DNA of 26,037 nt from positions 53,759 to 79,795 of the forward strand of contig BFEA01000989.1 of NCBI GenBank assembly GCA_003427395.1, written 5' to 3'. The notes below the pieces were generated by a model. That model saw only the letters and a list, made by a program, of their open reading frames with translations, searched no databases and was not told where the DNA came from. Positions 25,641 through 26,037 of the stretch are shown in pieces (the stretch's first letter is position 1; each line of letters begins with the position of its first letter). The DNA comes from Chara braunii. Taxonomy: Eukaryota > Streptophyta > Charophyceae > Charales > Characeae. The translations under genes and the position numbers were made by a program.

Positions 25641-26037
25641 TTGCCTTTGCGCTAACTTAAAGTTATTACTGCTCAGATGATAATCAAGAGCATCATTGCC
25701 GTCCTAGTTCACCTTTACCGGCTCACTCTTGACAGCAAGGAATTGAGGTGACAAACAACAGGGAAAACGAAAGCGAAATCGCAAGATCCTTGGTGAAATT
25801 GAAAAAAATTTGCTTCTCCCTTCTTCCTTCTTTTCCTCCTCCCCTCCCTCCTTTTTTTTTTTTTTTTTTTTTTTGAAACATATTAAGCGGATGCAATGGC
25901 CAGATGCGAAAAACGTTGACAAATCATTTTAGATTCCCTCCCTTGATCAAAACAAAAACAACCTTACCCTCCTTCTTGCCCTTCCCCTTCTCTTTACGTT
26001 TTAAAGGTATGATAGGGATGCATAATCGGATCGAAAT
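25641..26037. other. Window end, no gene seen
   Basis: Pyrimidine-rich tract with a T-run at 25,852-25,874 and otherwise unremarkable sequence. The T-run could be the tail of a minus-strand retroinsertion continuing past the window. Confidence 0.45.

Overview
This window is repeat-rich eukaryotic DNA with no recognisable host protein gene. Everything that codes, or once coded, belongs to retrotransposons. The source species cannot be fixed from the sequence. A U6 snRNA-like copy close to the plant/green-lineage form, L1-type LINEs with a C-terminal CCHC-type zinc-binding region, a tyrosine-recombinase retroelement and a candidate 52-nt intron would fit an alga, a non-seed plant or a repeat-rich fungus. 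About 25 isolated N bases, mostly after 21,400, mark draft-quality sequence.

Layout. 1-2560: (GA)n tract running straight into LINE-A (minus strand; ORF1 plus endonuclease part of ORF2). 2560-5000: short hairpins, a palindromic element with a 121-bp MITE inside it, a U6-like copy, a TA-flanked MITE, and a SINE-like insertion with a 20-bp target duplication and a 39-A tail. 5012-8761: a dense stack of related non-autonomous inverted-repeat elements with GGG(C/T)C ends and 3-bp target duplications, nested up to four deep. 8762-10,940: low-information repeats and foldbacks. 10,940-15,951: another MITE of the stack family, then a further member (11,065-15,948) split by LINE-B, a 5'-truncated copy of the LINE-A type with a 14-bp target duplication and poly(A) tail. 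15,952-18,412: MITEs, a strong hairpin and a TRIM-like pair of 135-bp direct repeats. 18,500-24,180: a decayed DIRS-order element whose tyrosine recombinase is on the plus strand while gag and RT-RNase H are on the minus strand, the arrangement described for Volvox Kangaroo; part of it is duplicated with a 1,557-bp period. 24,200-26,037: probable flank of that element and a 257-bp tandem repeat.

The strongest candidate for something undescribed is the MITE stack. Its members share a four-arm design: an outer inverted repeat carrying CACTACT (or CACACC) plus an inner inverted repeat carrying CACTTACT (or CACACAGCC). In most members a short core motif next to the arms is repeated in complementary form on both sides, and the motif differs between subfamilies. 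Single-base-resolved target duplications (GTA, TAA, TTG, TCT, GAT, AAT, ATA) allow the insertion order to be read off. No transposase for the family is in the window. All coding sequences here are broken by stops, frameshifts or deletions, so the window is a record of past transposition and not a working gene set.
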